Below are positions 32,108-40,677 of a stretch of 64,000 nucleotides of DNA, piece by piece. Under the pieces are notes generated by a model. That model saw only the letters and a program-made list of their open reading frames with translations. It was not told where the DNA came from and made no database searches. Source of the stretch: Luteimicrobium sp049844995 (GTDB lineage: Bacteria; Actinomycetota; Actinomycetes; Actinomycetales; Cellulomonadaceae); the NCBI RefSeq assembly GCF_049844995.1, contig NZ_JBNCMC010000005.1:1-64000 (forward strand), read 5' to 3'. The translations under genes were made by a program, and so were the position numbers. Every line of letters starts with the position of its first letter. The stretch's first letter is position 1.

Positions 32108-34481
32108 CGTCCCGCAGCCAGTTCGCGTAGACGGCGAGCAGCACGGGCAAAGCCAGGACGATGCCCGTCGCCGGCACGAGGATGCCCGAGTCGTTGACGA
32201 GGAACCCGATCCCGAGCACCACGCCCGTCGCGATGATCCCGGGCCGCAGCATGGGCGCGTAGGCGTTGAGCTGGCTCAGCGGCGCGTCGGTGGTGATCCA
32301 CTCGAGCGGCCCGCCGGCCGGGTGCGCGAGCGCGCCGCGCAACGGCCGGCCGAGCACGTAGACCACGACGAGCAGGCCGGCGATCGCGACGAGCGTCAGG
32401 TTGTTGCTGAGCGTGTCCACGTTCTGCGCGAGCTTGCGCTGCACGACGTGCCACAGCTCCCCGTGCAGGACGTCGTCGACGAACCGGCCGAGGTGGGTGC
32501 GCTCGTCCGCGGGGCGGAGCCAGTCCGCGACGGCGAACGCCACGACGACCACGACCGCCGCGCCCAGCACGGCAAGCACGCGCTGCCAGGTGAGCCTGAT
32601 GCCCGCGGCCATGAGCGCGAGCATCGCGAACCCGGCGACGAGCCCGGGCGGCCCACCGAAGTCGGCGCCGATCGACGGCAGGCCGTCGAGGGCGGTCGCG
32701 ACCACGCCGACGCCGGCGACCACGGCCGCGGCCGCCACCCGGCGCCCGCGCAGCACCAGCGGGTTCACGAGGGCGACGGTCAGCATCACGCACGCCGTCC
32801 CGAACAGCGCGTACGACGTGTTGTTGATGCCGTAGAACCGCCCGGCGACCAGCGGCTGGGTGCCCATGAGCCCGGACAGCTGCAGCGGCGCGCCGCCGAT
32901 CACGTCGATCGCGAGCACGACCGCGGTGATCCCGCCGACGACGCCGAACGGCCAGAGCGGCGCCCGGCGCCACGGGACGAGCATCGCGACGGCGGTGATG
33001 ACGACGTCGAGCGCGATCACGATCCCGGTGAGCGTCCACGCGGGCGCGCCGGTGCGCCACCAGGGGATGGCGTTGGCGAGCGTCGTCGAGACGGGGATCG
33101 AGCCGAGCGCGATGCCGACGGCCACGAGGCCCTTGAGCACCCCGGAGGGGTTCTCCCGCAGCCACCGGCCGGGCGCGCCGAGGCGCTTCGCGTCGAGGCG
33201 CAGCACCACCGTGACGAACGCGTAGAGCGCGAGGTTCGCCAGGATGAGGAGCAGGTAGAAGTTCGCGATGAGCGGCTTGACGGCCGACGCGTGCCGGCTG
33301 ACGTCGACGAGCCCGTCGAGCCGGTCGGTGCCGCTCGCGTCCGAGCGGGCGGTGCCGATGGTCGTGCCGACGGTGGCGCTGTCGGGGACCTTCGCCTCGA
33401 TGCCCAGGGCGTGCACGACGGTGGGCAGCGCGTCGGTGTCCTGCACCATGCCCGGCTGGCGCGTGGAGGTGGCCGAGAGGATCGCGTCGCCGCCGCTCGC
33501 GTCGGCGTGCGTCGACAGCGCCGGGCCGCCGCCGAGCGCCAGCTGGAGGTGCGAGACCCACGACGAGTCGGCGAGCGACATGACGAGGACCGAGGCGCGC
33601 GAGGCCTCGGGGAGGCCGGCGTCGTGCGTGGCGAGGGCGGCGAGCACGGCGCCGACCTTCGCGTCGACCTGCTTCACCTGCTTCGCGTGCGACGCGGCCA
33701 CCGCGTCGGCGGTCAGGGGCTCCTCGCCCGGCTGGGCGGCGGGGTCGAGCACCGCGCCCGCGTCGACGACGACGAGGCGCGACGACCCGAGCGCCGTCGA
33801 CACGTCGTTCTGGAGCTCCGCGGGCTCGGCGGGCGCGTCGACGTGCGTGCCGACGACCCTCCCGGTCCGGTCGGCGAGCGCGATCGCCGCACCCGGGCCG
33901 ATCGACGTGGCGGTGGTCCCCGACGCCTCGACCGCGTCGCCGAGCACGCCGAGCACCGCGTCGAAGCTCTGGTGCGTGACGGCGTCCTGGTACTCGGCCC
34001 AGCTGGGCACCGTCCCGCCCGTGCCCGACGACGACGAGTCCGCGGGATCGTCCGGCTGCCGGCAGCTCGGCTGGGTGTGGGGCGCGATGTCGCCGGCCCG
34101 GCGACCGGAGGACACCGCGAGCCACCCGTCGACGGGGCACGTGCTCGAGCGGACCGAGCGCACGACGTTGACGCCGGGCGCGACGGGAAGCGTGGACGCG
34201 TCCGAACCGTCCGCCGAAGTGCCGCCCAGGGCGCGCCAGATGTTCGGCGTCCTGGTGGCGGAGACGTCCTCGGGCTGAACGCCGCCCGTCCCGACGAGCA
34301 CGAACGGGGCGTCGGCGGTCGTGCTCGCCACGGCGGTGTCCTCCGTGCTGGCCGTCGCCCTGCCCGCGCCGAGCGCGCCCGCGAGCCCCAGGGCGACCGC
34401 GACGCCCACGACCAGGGCCGTCGTCCGACCGAGGAACCGGCGTCGGGGGCGGGAGGGGGGCGTCGAGAGGGCGGTCGGCAC
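32046..34481 (-). CDS. Large membrane protein with exported N-terminal domain
   Basis: This ~811-residue protein has an N-terminal signal sequence (FLGRTTALVVGVAVALGLAGALGAG), an exported domain of about 370 residues, and about eleven transmembrane helices from residue 400 on. The exported part resembles alkaline-phosphatase-superfamily domains in organisation (SPVDGWLAVSSGRRAGD-like and VVDAGAVLDP segments), but I cannot confirm metal ligands. GTG 34481 is chosen over ATG 34550 because TAGGCT lies seven bases before it and the signal peptide then has a normal n-region. It is convergent with the GT2 gene, so a shared role in envelope glycopolymers is possible. Confidence 0.75.
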   Translation of the reverse strand: MPTALSTPPSRPRRRFLGRTTALVVGVAVALGLAGALGAGRATASTEDTAVASTTADAPFVLVGTGGVQPEDVSATRTPNIWRALGGTSADGSDASTLPVAPGVNVVRSVRSSTCPVDGWLAVSSGRRAGDIAPHTQPSCRQPDDPADSSSSGTGGTVPSWAEYQDAVTHQSFDAVLGVLGDAVEASGTTATSIGPGAAIALADRTGRVVGTHVDAPAEPAELQNDVSTALGSSRLVVVDAGAVLDPAAQPGEEPLTADAVAASHAKQVKQVDAKVGAVLAALATHDAGLPEASRASVLVMSLADSSWVSHLQLALGGGPALSTHADASGGDAILSATSTRQPGMVQDTDALPTVVHALGIEAKVPDSATVGTTIGTARSDASGTDRLDGLVDVSRHASAVKPLIANFYLLLILANLALYAFVTVVLRLDAKRLGAPGRWLRENPSGVLKGLVAVGIALGSIPVSTTLANAIPWWRTGAPAWTLTGIVIALDVVITAVAMLVPWRRAPLWPFGVVGGITAVVLAIDVIGGAPLQLSGLMGTQPLVAGRFYGINNTSYALFGTACVMLTVALVNPLVLRGRRVAAAAVVAGVGVVATALDGLPSIGADFGGPPGLVAGFAMLALMAAGIRLTWQRVLAVLGAAVVVVVAFAVADWLRPADERTHLGRFVDDVLHGELWHVVQRKLAQNVDTLSNNLTLVAIAGLLVVVYVLGRPLRGALAHPAGGPLEWITTDAPLSQLNAYAPMLRPGIIATGVVLGIGFLVNDSGILVPATGIVLALPVLLAVYANWLRDVRTRGGAAAPRPRSDAPAAH

Positions 34482-34589
34482 GGCCCCCAGCCTAGGCGAG
34501 CGAGTCGTCGCGCCCCGGCCGGCGTCGAGCACGGAAGGACGCATCCGCACCGCATCCCCACAGATTCCTCGCGGGAACGGCGGCCACGG

Positions 34590-35729
34590 TCAGGCCGAGC
34601 GCACCACCAGCGTCCCGGGCTCGACCCAGGAGGTCACCCGGCGTGCGCGGCCGAGCAGGTCGCCGTCGACCTGGACGTGCTCGCCGGCGCTCGACTCGAC
34701 CTCGACCTTCACGCGGCGGGCGGGGGTCGTGTCGATCCGGCCGGCCCGGCCGGGCAGGTTGTCCGACGACATCCCGATGCCCTGCATGACGACCTCGCCG
34801 AACACCTGCGCCCATCCCACCAGCCCGGCCCGCGCGTCGATCGCGACGACGTCGAGGCGGCCGTCGTCGATGACGGCGTCGGGGATGAGCGTGATGCCGC
34901 CGGGCAGGAGCCCGCAGTTGCCGACCATGAGGCTGCGGACGCGCGTGTCGACGGGGGGCGCGTCGTCGATCTCGATGCGCAGGCGCGTGCGCCGCCCGTG
35001 CAGGTGCCGGACGCCGGCGAAGAAGTACGCCATCCACCCGACCTTCGACTTCAGGGTGGGATCGGCGTCGGCGACCATGGCGGCGTCGAACCCGAGGCCG
35101 GCGATGACGAGGAAGAGGTGGTCGACGTCGCGCGCCCCCTCGCTGCCCGGCTCGGGCTCCTCCGCGTACTCGTCGACGCGGAGGCGGCCGACGTCGACGT
35201 GGCGGTCGTGGCCGGACAGCACCGTGGCGAGCGCGTCGTCGACGGACGTCGTCGAGATGTCGAGGTTGCGGGCGAGCAGGTTCCCGGTGCCGCGCGGCAG
35301 GATCCCCATGGCCTTGCCGCTGCCGGCCATGCTCTCGGCGACCGCCCGGACCGTCCCGTCGCCCCCCACCGCGACGACGACGTCCGCGCCGGCGGCCAGC
35401 GCGTCGCGCGCCTGGCCGCGGCCCGGGTCCTCGACGGTCGTCTCGAACCACAGGGGCTCGGGCAGCGCCGCGTCGAGGCAGGCCTCGACGAGCGTCTCGC
35501 GCAGCTCGGAGACGCCGGGCTTGGACGGGTTGGCGACGAACGCGACGAGACGCTCCGAGGGCGCCTCCTGCTCCCGGGGCCCGAGCCCGGTCCCGTAGCG
35601 CCGGGCGGGGCGGCCCATGCGCCGGCCGGCACGGCGGGACTGGAGGTAGACGACCAGCGCGACCACGAGCGCGGAGAGCGCGACGACGAGCGCCGCCACC
35701 CCGATCCAGGTCTCCCAGCCCGCGCTCAT
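34590..35729 (-). CDS. Diacylglycerol kinase-family lipid kinase, membrane-anchored
   Basis: This 379-residue protein has one N-terminal transmembrane helix (IGVAALVVALSALVVALVVYL) and a DAGK catalytic domain: VAVGGDGTVRAVAE, ILPRGTGNLLARNLDI, and VDGDLLG near the C-terminus. Such enzymes phosphorylate diacylglycerol or related lipids with ATP. ATG 35729 is preferred since TACGGT ends seven bases upstream. The gene is divergent from serS, and both have tightly spaced -10 boxes in a ~100-bp shared region. Confidence 0.9.
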   Translation of the reverse strand: MSAGWETWIGVAALVVALSALVVALVVYLQSRRAGRRMGRPARRYGTGLGPREQEAPSERLVAFVANPSKPGVSELRETLVEACLDAALPEPLWFETTVEDPGRGQARDALAAGADVVVAVGGDGTVRAVAESMAGSGKAMGILPRGTGNLLARNLDISTTSVDDALATVLSGHDRHVDVGRLRVDEYAEEPEPGSEGARDVDHLFLVIAGLGFDAAMVADADPTLKSKVGWMAYFFAGVRHLHGRRTRLRIEIDDAPPVDTRVRSLMVGNCGLLPGGITLIPDAVIDDGRLDVVAIDARAGLVGWAQVFGEVVMQGIGMSSDNLPGRAGRIDTTPARRVKVEVESSAGEHVQVDGDLLGRARRVTSWVEPGTLVVRSA

Positions 35730-35827
35730 GGGCCCCACCGTATCCGGACGGGCCCTCCGTGACCCGGCGGATTCCCGCGGACGGGGACGCGGTCGGCTGC
35801 GTCACCCCGCCCCGATACGCTGGGTCC

Positions 35828-37108
35828 GTGATCGACCTCAAGCTCCTCCGGGAGGACCCGGACACGGTCCGCGCCAGCCAGACCGCTCGCGGTGACGACC
35901 CGTCGCTCGTCGACGCCGCGCTCGACGCGGACTCGCGCCGCCGCTCCGCGCTGACCGACTTCGAGTCGCGCCGCGCCGAGCAGAAGGCGCTGGGCAAGAA
36001 GGTGGCGCAGGCGCAGGGCGAGGAGAAGCAGGCGCTCCTCGCGCACACCAAGGAGCTCGCGGAGCAGGTCCGGTCGCTCGACGCGGACGCCAAGACGGCG
36101 GGCGAGGAGCTCGACGCCCTGCTGTTCCAGATCGCCAACGTCGTCGAGGGCGCGCCTCCCGGGGGCGAGGACGACTACGTGGTGCTGCGCCACGAGGGCA
36201 CGCCCCGCGACTTCGCGGCCGAGGGCTTCGCGCCCCGGGACCACCTGGAGCTCGGCGAGGGCCTGCGCGCGATCGACACCGAGCGCGGGGCCAAGGTCTC
36301 GGGCGCCCGGTTCTACTACCTGACCGGCGTGGGCGCGCGCCTCGAGCTCGCGCTGCTCAACGCGGCCGTCGACCAGGCGGTCGCGGCCGGGTTCACGCCC
36401 GTGATCACGCCGACGCTCGTCAAGCCCGAGGTCATGGCCGGGACCGGCTTCCTCGGCAAGCACGCGGACGAGGTCTACCACCTCGGCACGGACGACCTGT
36501 ACCTCGTGGGCACCAGCGAGGTCGCGCTCGCGGGCTACCACAGCGGCGAGATCGTCGACCTGTCGGACGGCCCCAAGCGCTACGCGGGCTGGAGCGCGTG
36601 CTACCGCCGCGAGGCCGGCTCGTACGGCAAGGACACGCGCGGCATCATCCGTGTGCACCAGTTCCACAAGGTCGAGATGTTCAGCTACTGCCGCCCGGAG
36701 GACGCCGCCGACGAGCACCAGCGCCTCCTCGCCTGGGAGGAGCAGATGCTCGCCAAGGCGGGCCTGCCGTACCGCGTGATCGACACGGCGGCCGGGGACC
36801 TGGGCTCGAGCGCCGCCCGCAAGTTCGACTGCGAGGCGTGGCTGCCCACGCAGAACCGCTACCTGGAGCTGACGTCGACGTCGAACTGCACGACGTTCCA
36901 GGCCCGCCGCCTCGGGGTGCGCGAGCGGGTGGAGGCCGACGGGCGCACCGAGACCCGCACGGTCGCGACGCTCAACGGGACCCTCGCGACGACCCGCTGG
37001 ATCGTCGCGATCCTGGAGAACCACCAGCAGCCCGACGGCTCGGTGGTGGTGCCCGAGGGCCTGCGCGGCTACCTCGGCGGCCTCGAGGTGCTCGAGCCGG
37101 TCGGATGA
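35828..37108 (+). CDS. serS: Seryl-tRNA synthetase
   Basis: This 426-residue class II synthetase charges serine onto tRNA-Ser. The N-terminal coiled-coil arm is visible at residues about 30-105 (FESRRAEQKALGKKVAQAQGEE onward, which binds the long variable arm). Motif 2 includes CYRREAGSYGKDTRGIIR and motif 3 includes NGTLATTRWIVAILENHQ. GTG 35828 starts the conserved MIDLKLLREDPD opening and follows TACGCT by six bases, indicating a leaderless message. Two tRNA-Ser genes lie further along the window. The HAD gene overlaps its stop (ATGA). Confidence 0.97.
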   Translation: MIDLKLLREDPDTVRASQTARGDDPSLVDAALDADSRRRSALTDFESRRAEQKALGKKVAQAQGEEKQALLAHTKELAEQVRSLDADAKTAGEELDALLFQIANVVEGAPPGGEDDYVVLRHEGTPRDFAAEGFAPRDHLELGEGLRAIDTERGAKVSGARFYYLTGVGARLELALLNAAVDQAVAAGFTPVITPTLVKPEVMAGTGFLGKHADEVYHLGTDDLYLVGTSEVALAGYHSGEIVDLSDGPKRYAGWSACYRREAGSYGKDTRGIIRVHQFHKVEMFSYCRPEDAADEHQRLLAWEEQMLAKAGLPYRVIDTAAGDLGSSAARKFDCEAWLPTQNRYLELTSTSNCTTFQARRLGVRERVEADGRTETRTVATLNGTLATTRWIVAILENHQQPDGSVVVPEGLRGYLGGLEVLEPVG

Positions 37109-37929
37109 CCCGCGTGCCCTCGCCGTACCTGGTCGCCCTCGACGTCGACGGCACCCTCCTGTCGTGGGAGGAGGAGCCGCCGCACCGCGAGCTGATCTCC
37201 GACGCCGTGCGCGAGTCGGTCACCGCGCTCCGGGACGCGGGGCACCACCCGGTCATCTCGACCGGGCGCGCCGTGCTCGCCGCGGCGCCCGTCGCGCGAG
37301 AGCTGGGGCTCACGGAGGGCTGGCTGGTCTGCTCGAACGGCGCCGTCACGGCGCGGATCGCACCCGACGACCCGGCGGGCTTCGTGGTCGAGGACCGCGT
37401 GACGTTCGACCCGGCGCCCGCGCTCCGTGCGGTGCTGGACGGCATCCCGGGCGCGCTGGTCGCGGTCGAGGACGTGGGCCTGGGCCACCGGGTCAACGCG
37501 CCCTGGCCCGAGGGCGAGATCACGGGCCGGCAGGACGTCGTCCCGTTCGAGGAGCTCGCGGCGGAGCCGGTGACGCGCGTCGTCGTGCGGAGCCCGGAGC
37601 GCACCCGCGACGACTTCCACGACCTCGTCGAGCGGCTGGGCCTCGAGGACGTCACCTACGCGATCGGCTGGACCGCCTGGATGGACATCGCCCCGCAGGG
37701 CGTCACCAAGGCGACCGCCCTCGAGGGCGTCCGTCGACGGCTCGGCGTCGAGCCGTGGGCGACCGTCGCGATCGGCGACGGGCGCAACGACATCGGGATG
37801 CTCGGGTGGGCGGCGCGGGGCGTGGCGATGGGCCACGCCGACGACGTCGTGAAGGACGCCGCGGACGAGGTCACCGGCACCATCGACGACGACGGCGCCG
37901 CAGACGTCCTGCGCAGCCTGCTGACATAG
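37105..37929 (+). CDS. HAD-family hydrolase, Cof type
   Basis: This 274-residue haloacid-dehalogenase-type phosphatase has catalytic DVDGTLL (residues about 12-18), motif II STGRA, motif III lysine in QGVTKATAL, and motif IV GDGRNDIGML. The large C2-type cap between motifs II and III places it in the Cof/sugar-phosphatase subgroup. Its ATG overlaps the serS stop codon by one base, so it is translationally coupled. Substrates of this group are sugar or nucleotide phosphates; none can be read here. Confidence 0.92.
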   Translation: MTRVPSPYLVALDVDGTLLSWEEEPPHRELISDAVRESVTALRDAGHHPVISTGRAVLAAAPVARELGLTEGWLVCSNGAVTARIAPDDPAGFVVEDRVTFDPAPALRAVLDGIPGALVAVEDVGLGHRVNAPWPEGEITGRQDVVPFEELAAEPVTRVVVRSPERTRDDFHDLVERLGLEDVTYAIGWTAWMDIAPQGVTKATALEGVRRRLGVEPWATVAIGDGRNDIGMLGWAARGVAMGHADDVVKDAADEVTGTIDDDGAADVLRSLLT

Positions 37930-37946
37930 CGGCAGAATCGGGGACC

Positions 37947-38972
37947 GTGGCGAGCATCGAGGACGTGGCGCGCACGGCGGGGGTCTCCACCGCGACGGTC
38001 TCGCGCGCGCTGCGGGGCCTCCCGAACGTCACGGAGGCGACGCGCGTCAAGGTCCTGACGGCCGTCGCGGAGCTCGGCTACGTACCGTCGCCGTCGGCGT
38101 CGTCCCTGGCCTCCGGCCGCACCCGCACCATCGGCGTCCTGACGCCCGGCATCGCCCGCTGGTACTTCGGCGAGGTGGTGGACGGCGTGGAGCACGCGCT
38201 GCGCGGGCTCGGCTTCGACGTGCTCCTCTACGCGCTGGGCTCGCCCCGCGACGAGCTGCCCCGCCCGCGCGTGGACCCGAACGTCCTGCGGCGGCGCGTC
38301 GACGGGACGATCGTCGTCGGCCTCCCGCTGGAGGCGCAGGAGGTCTCGTCCCTCGCGGCCCTGGGCGTACCGCTGGCGTTCGTGGGCTCGGGACCCCGCG
38401 GCCAGGTGACGCACCGGGTCGACGACGTCGCGACCGGTCTCGCCGCGACGCGATACCTGACGGCGCTGGGGCACCGCGCCGTCGGGCACGTGGCGGGCGT
38501 CCAGGACCCGGTCTCGGAGTGGTCGCCCGCGATGGGACGCCGCGCCGGCTGGCGGCGGGCGCTGGCCGAGGTGGGGGTGGAGGCTCGGCCGTCGTGGGAG
38601 GTGGACGGCAACTTCGACCTGGACGGCGGTCGCGTGGCCGGGCGCGCGCTGCTCCTTGCGCACCCGGAGCTGACGGCGGTGTTCGCGGCGTCGGACGAGA
38701 TGGCGATGGGGGTGATTCTCGCGGCCCGCGACCTCGGGTGGGGCGTGCCCGCCGACCTGTCGGTGATCGGGGTCGACGGTCACCCCTTCGGCGAGCTCGT
38801 CGGGCTGACGACGATCGCGCAGGACGCCTTCCAGCAGGGTCAGGACGCGGCCCTCGTGCTGCTGCAGATGGTGCTGGGGGAGCGGGCCCCGGAGTCGGTG
38901 ACGTACCCGACGCGTCTGGTGGCCCGCGCGTCGACGGCGATCCCCCGCGCGCGTCGTCGCTCGGAGGGCTAG
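37947..38972 (+). CDS. LacI-family regulator of the adjacent sugar importer
   Basis: The 341-residue repressor has an N-terminal LacI HTH (SIEDVARTAGVSTATVSRALRG) and hinge (YVPSPSASSLASGRT). A periplasmic-binding-protein-like sugar-sensing domain follows, with TIGVLTPGI, IVVGLPLE and DLSVIGVDGHPF. It lies 211 bp before an ABC sugar importer whose promoter contains a consensus LacI operator, so it is the likely local repressor, released by the transported sugar. GTG 37947 begins the conserved HTH. Confidence 0.92.
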   Translation: MASIEDVARTAGVSTATVSRALRGLPNVTEATRVKVLTAVAELGYVPSPSASSLASGRTRTIGVLTPGIARWYFGEVVDGVEHALRGLGFDVLLYALGSPRDELPRPRVDPNVLRRRVDGTIVVGLPLEAQEVSSLAALGVPLAFVGSGPRGQVTHRVDDVATGLAATRYLTALGHRAVGHVAGVQDPVSEWSPAMGRRAGWRRALAEVGVEARPSWEVDGNFDLDGGRVAGRALLLAHPELTAVFAASDEMAMGVILAARDLGWGVPADLSVIGVDGHPFGELVGLTTIAQDAFQQGQDAALVLLQMVLGERAPESVTYPTRLVARASTAIPRARRRSEG

Positions 38973-38983
38973 CGTCGAAGCAG

Positions 38984-39007
38984 AGGTGTGGGAGGGCTCC
39001 CACACCT
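38984..39007 (+). terminator. Intrinsic terminator after the LacI gene
   Basis: A perfect 11-bp inverted repeat, AGGTGTGGGAG (38984-38994) and CTCCCACACCT (38997-39007), follows the LacI stop by 11 bp. It has no T tract. It would separate regulator and transporter transcription. Confidence 0.6.
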
Positions 39008-39054
39008 TGCGCGCGACAAGACCGCTGCGTGACGCAATCGTTACGTGTCGGGAC

Positions 39055-39083
39055 TTGAACACCGGCCATGTAAACGCTTGCAT
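39055..39083 (+). promoter_or_regulatory. Sugar importer promoter with LacI operator
   Basis: The 14-bp dyad TGTAAACGCTTGCA (39069-39082) matches the LacI/GalR consensus TGNAANCGNTTNCA and is extended by CATG on both sides. It overlaps a TTGAAC (39055-39060) N17 TTGCAT (39078-39083) promoter, so the repressor would block transcription of the importer operon. Confidence 0.75.
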
Positions 39084-39183
39084 GGCAGTAGTGGCTCGAA
39101 GGCGGGCGTCACGCCGTGCCTCGGGCCTCAGACGGTGGCTGTTCGCCGTCGTCTGTGATGCACCACGACGTTGTGGAGGGGAT

Positions 39184-40587
39184 ATGGCACGCACACGACT
39201 CCGCGCCCGCCAGGGCGTGGCACTCGCCGCCGGGGCAGCTGCGATCGCACTCGTGATCGCCGGCTGCTCGAGCGACGACAACGGTGGAGGCGGCGGCTCG
39301 GGCTCCGGCACGGGGAGCGCCGGCGGCTCGGACTGCGCCGACTACACGCACTACGGCGACCTCAAGGGCAAGACCGTCACCATCTACGCGGGCATCGTCG
39401 CGCCCGAGGACCAGCCCTACGTCGACTCGTTCAAGCAGTTCGAGAAGTGCACCGGCGTCACCATCAAGTACACCGCCGACAAGAACTTCGAGCAGCAGAT
39501 CCTCGTCCAGGCCAAGGCCGGGAACCCGCCGGACATCGGCATCGTGCCGCAGCCCGGCCTGCTCGCCCAGCTCGTCGCCACGGGCAAGGTCGTCAAGGCA
39601 CCGGACGCCGTCGGAGCCAACGTCGACAAGTGGTTCGGCGCCGACTGGAAGAAGTACGGCACGGTCGACGGCACGTTCTACGCCGCACCGTCCGGGGCGA
39701 GCGTGAAGTCGCTCGTCTGGTACTCGCCCAAGCAGTTCAAGGACGCCGGCTACGAGGTGCCCAAGACGCTCGACGAGCTCAAGGCGCTGTCCGACAAGAT
39801 GGTCGCGGACGGCAACAAGCCGTGGTGCGTGGGCATCAACTCGGGCGAGGCGACCGGCTGGCCGCTCACCGACTGGGTCGAGGACTTCGTGCTCCGCGAC
39901 GCCGGCCCCGACGTCTACGACCAGTGGGTCGCCGGGAAGGTGAAGTTCTCCGACCCGAAGATCGTCCAGGCGTTCGACGACGTCGGCTCGTACGTCAAGA
40001 ACCCCGACTACGTGAACGCCGGCATCGGCGACGTCAAGTCGATCGCGACCACGACCTTCCAGGATGCCGGGCTGGGCATCGACCCCACGCAGGGCGGCGG
40101 CACCTGCTGGATGCACCGCCAGGCGTCGTTCTACGCGGCCAACTTCCCCAAGGGCACGAACATCGCGCCCGACGGCGACGTGTTCGCGTTCTACCTGCCG
40201 GGCAAGGCCGCGGCGGACCACCCGGTGCTCGGCGCCGGCGAGTTCGTGACGGCGTTCTCCGACCGTCCCGAGGTCCAGGCCGTCCAGGAGTTCTGGTCGA
40301 CCGACATCTGGGCCAACCTCAAGGCGAAGGCCAGCTCCGACGACACCGGCGGCGGCTGGATCTCCGGCAACAAGGGGCTCGACGAGGCGAACCTCGTGAA
40401 CCCGATCGACAAGCTCTCGGTCGAGATCCTCAAGGACAAGAACACCGTCTTCCGCTTCGACGGTTCCGACCAGATGCCGGCTGCGGTCGGCTCGGGCGCG
40501 TTCTGGAAGCAGGCGACGTCCTGGATCACCGGCCAGTCCACGCAGGACACGGTGTCGAAGATCGACGCCGCCTGGCCGAAGTCGTGA
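39184..40587 (+). CDS. Carbohydrate ABC transporter substrate-binding lipoprotein
   Basis: This 467-residue exported lipoprotein has signal MARTRLRARQGVALAAGAAA and lipobox VIAGC, then a glycine/serine-rich tether and a type I-D solute-binding domain (GKTVTIYAGIVAPEDQPYVD, AKAGNPPDIGIVPQPG, KYGTVDGTFYAAPSG). The layout resembles alpha-glucoside binding proteins (AglE-like). GGAGGGG precedes the ATG. It is the first gene of a three-gene importer; no ATPase gene is present, so a shared MsiK-type ATPase elsewhere is expected. Confidence 0.92.
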   Translation: MARTRLRARQGVALAAGAAAIALVIAGCSSDDNGGGGGSGSGTGSAGGSDCADYTHYGDLKGKTVTIYAGIVAPEDQPYVDSFKQFEKCTGVTIKYTADKNFEQQILVQAKAGNPPDIGIVPQPGLLAQLVATGKVVKAPDAVGANVDKWFGADWKKYGTVDGTFYAAPSGASVKSLVWYSPKQFKDAGYEVPKTLDELKALSDKMVADGNKPWCVGINSGEATGWPLTDWVEDFVLRDAGPDVYDQWVAGKVKFSDPKIVQAFDDVGSYVKNPDYVNAGIGDVKSIATTTFQDAGLGIDPTQGGGTCWMHRQASFYAANFPKGTNIAPDGDVFAFYLPGKAAADHPVLGAGEFVTAFSDRPEVQAVQEFWSTDIWANLKAKASSDDTGGGWISGNKGLDEANLVNPIDKLSVEILKDKNTVFRFDGSDQMPAAVGSGAFWKQATSWITGQSTQDTVSKIDAAWPKS

Positions 40588-40601
40588 TCTGAGGAGAGCG
40601 A

Positions 40602-40639
40602 GGGGCGGGGGGGGGGGGGGGGGGGGGCCCCCCCGCCCC
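40602..40639 (+). repeat. 21-G homopolymer within a GC stem-loop
   Basis: A run of 21 G (40607-40627) is followed by 7 C. GGGGCGGGGGGG (40602-40613) can pair with CCCCCCCGCCCC (40628-40639). It lies between the binding-protein stop and the permease gene, where it could pause or terminate part of the transcripts or protect the upstream mRNA. The exact run length may be a sequencing artefact. Confidence 0.7.
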
Positions 40640-40677
40640 TGCGCACCTCACCGGACCTGGCTCCTTCAGGAGGAACG

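Noticed and set aside
32049..35762. Long plus-strand open frame across the membrane-protein and lipid-kinase genes
   Set aside because: It spans two clear minus-strand genes and encodes Arg/His/Asp-rich nonsense.
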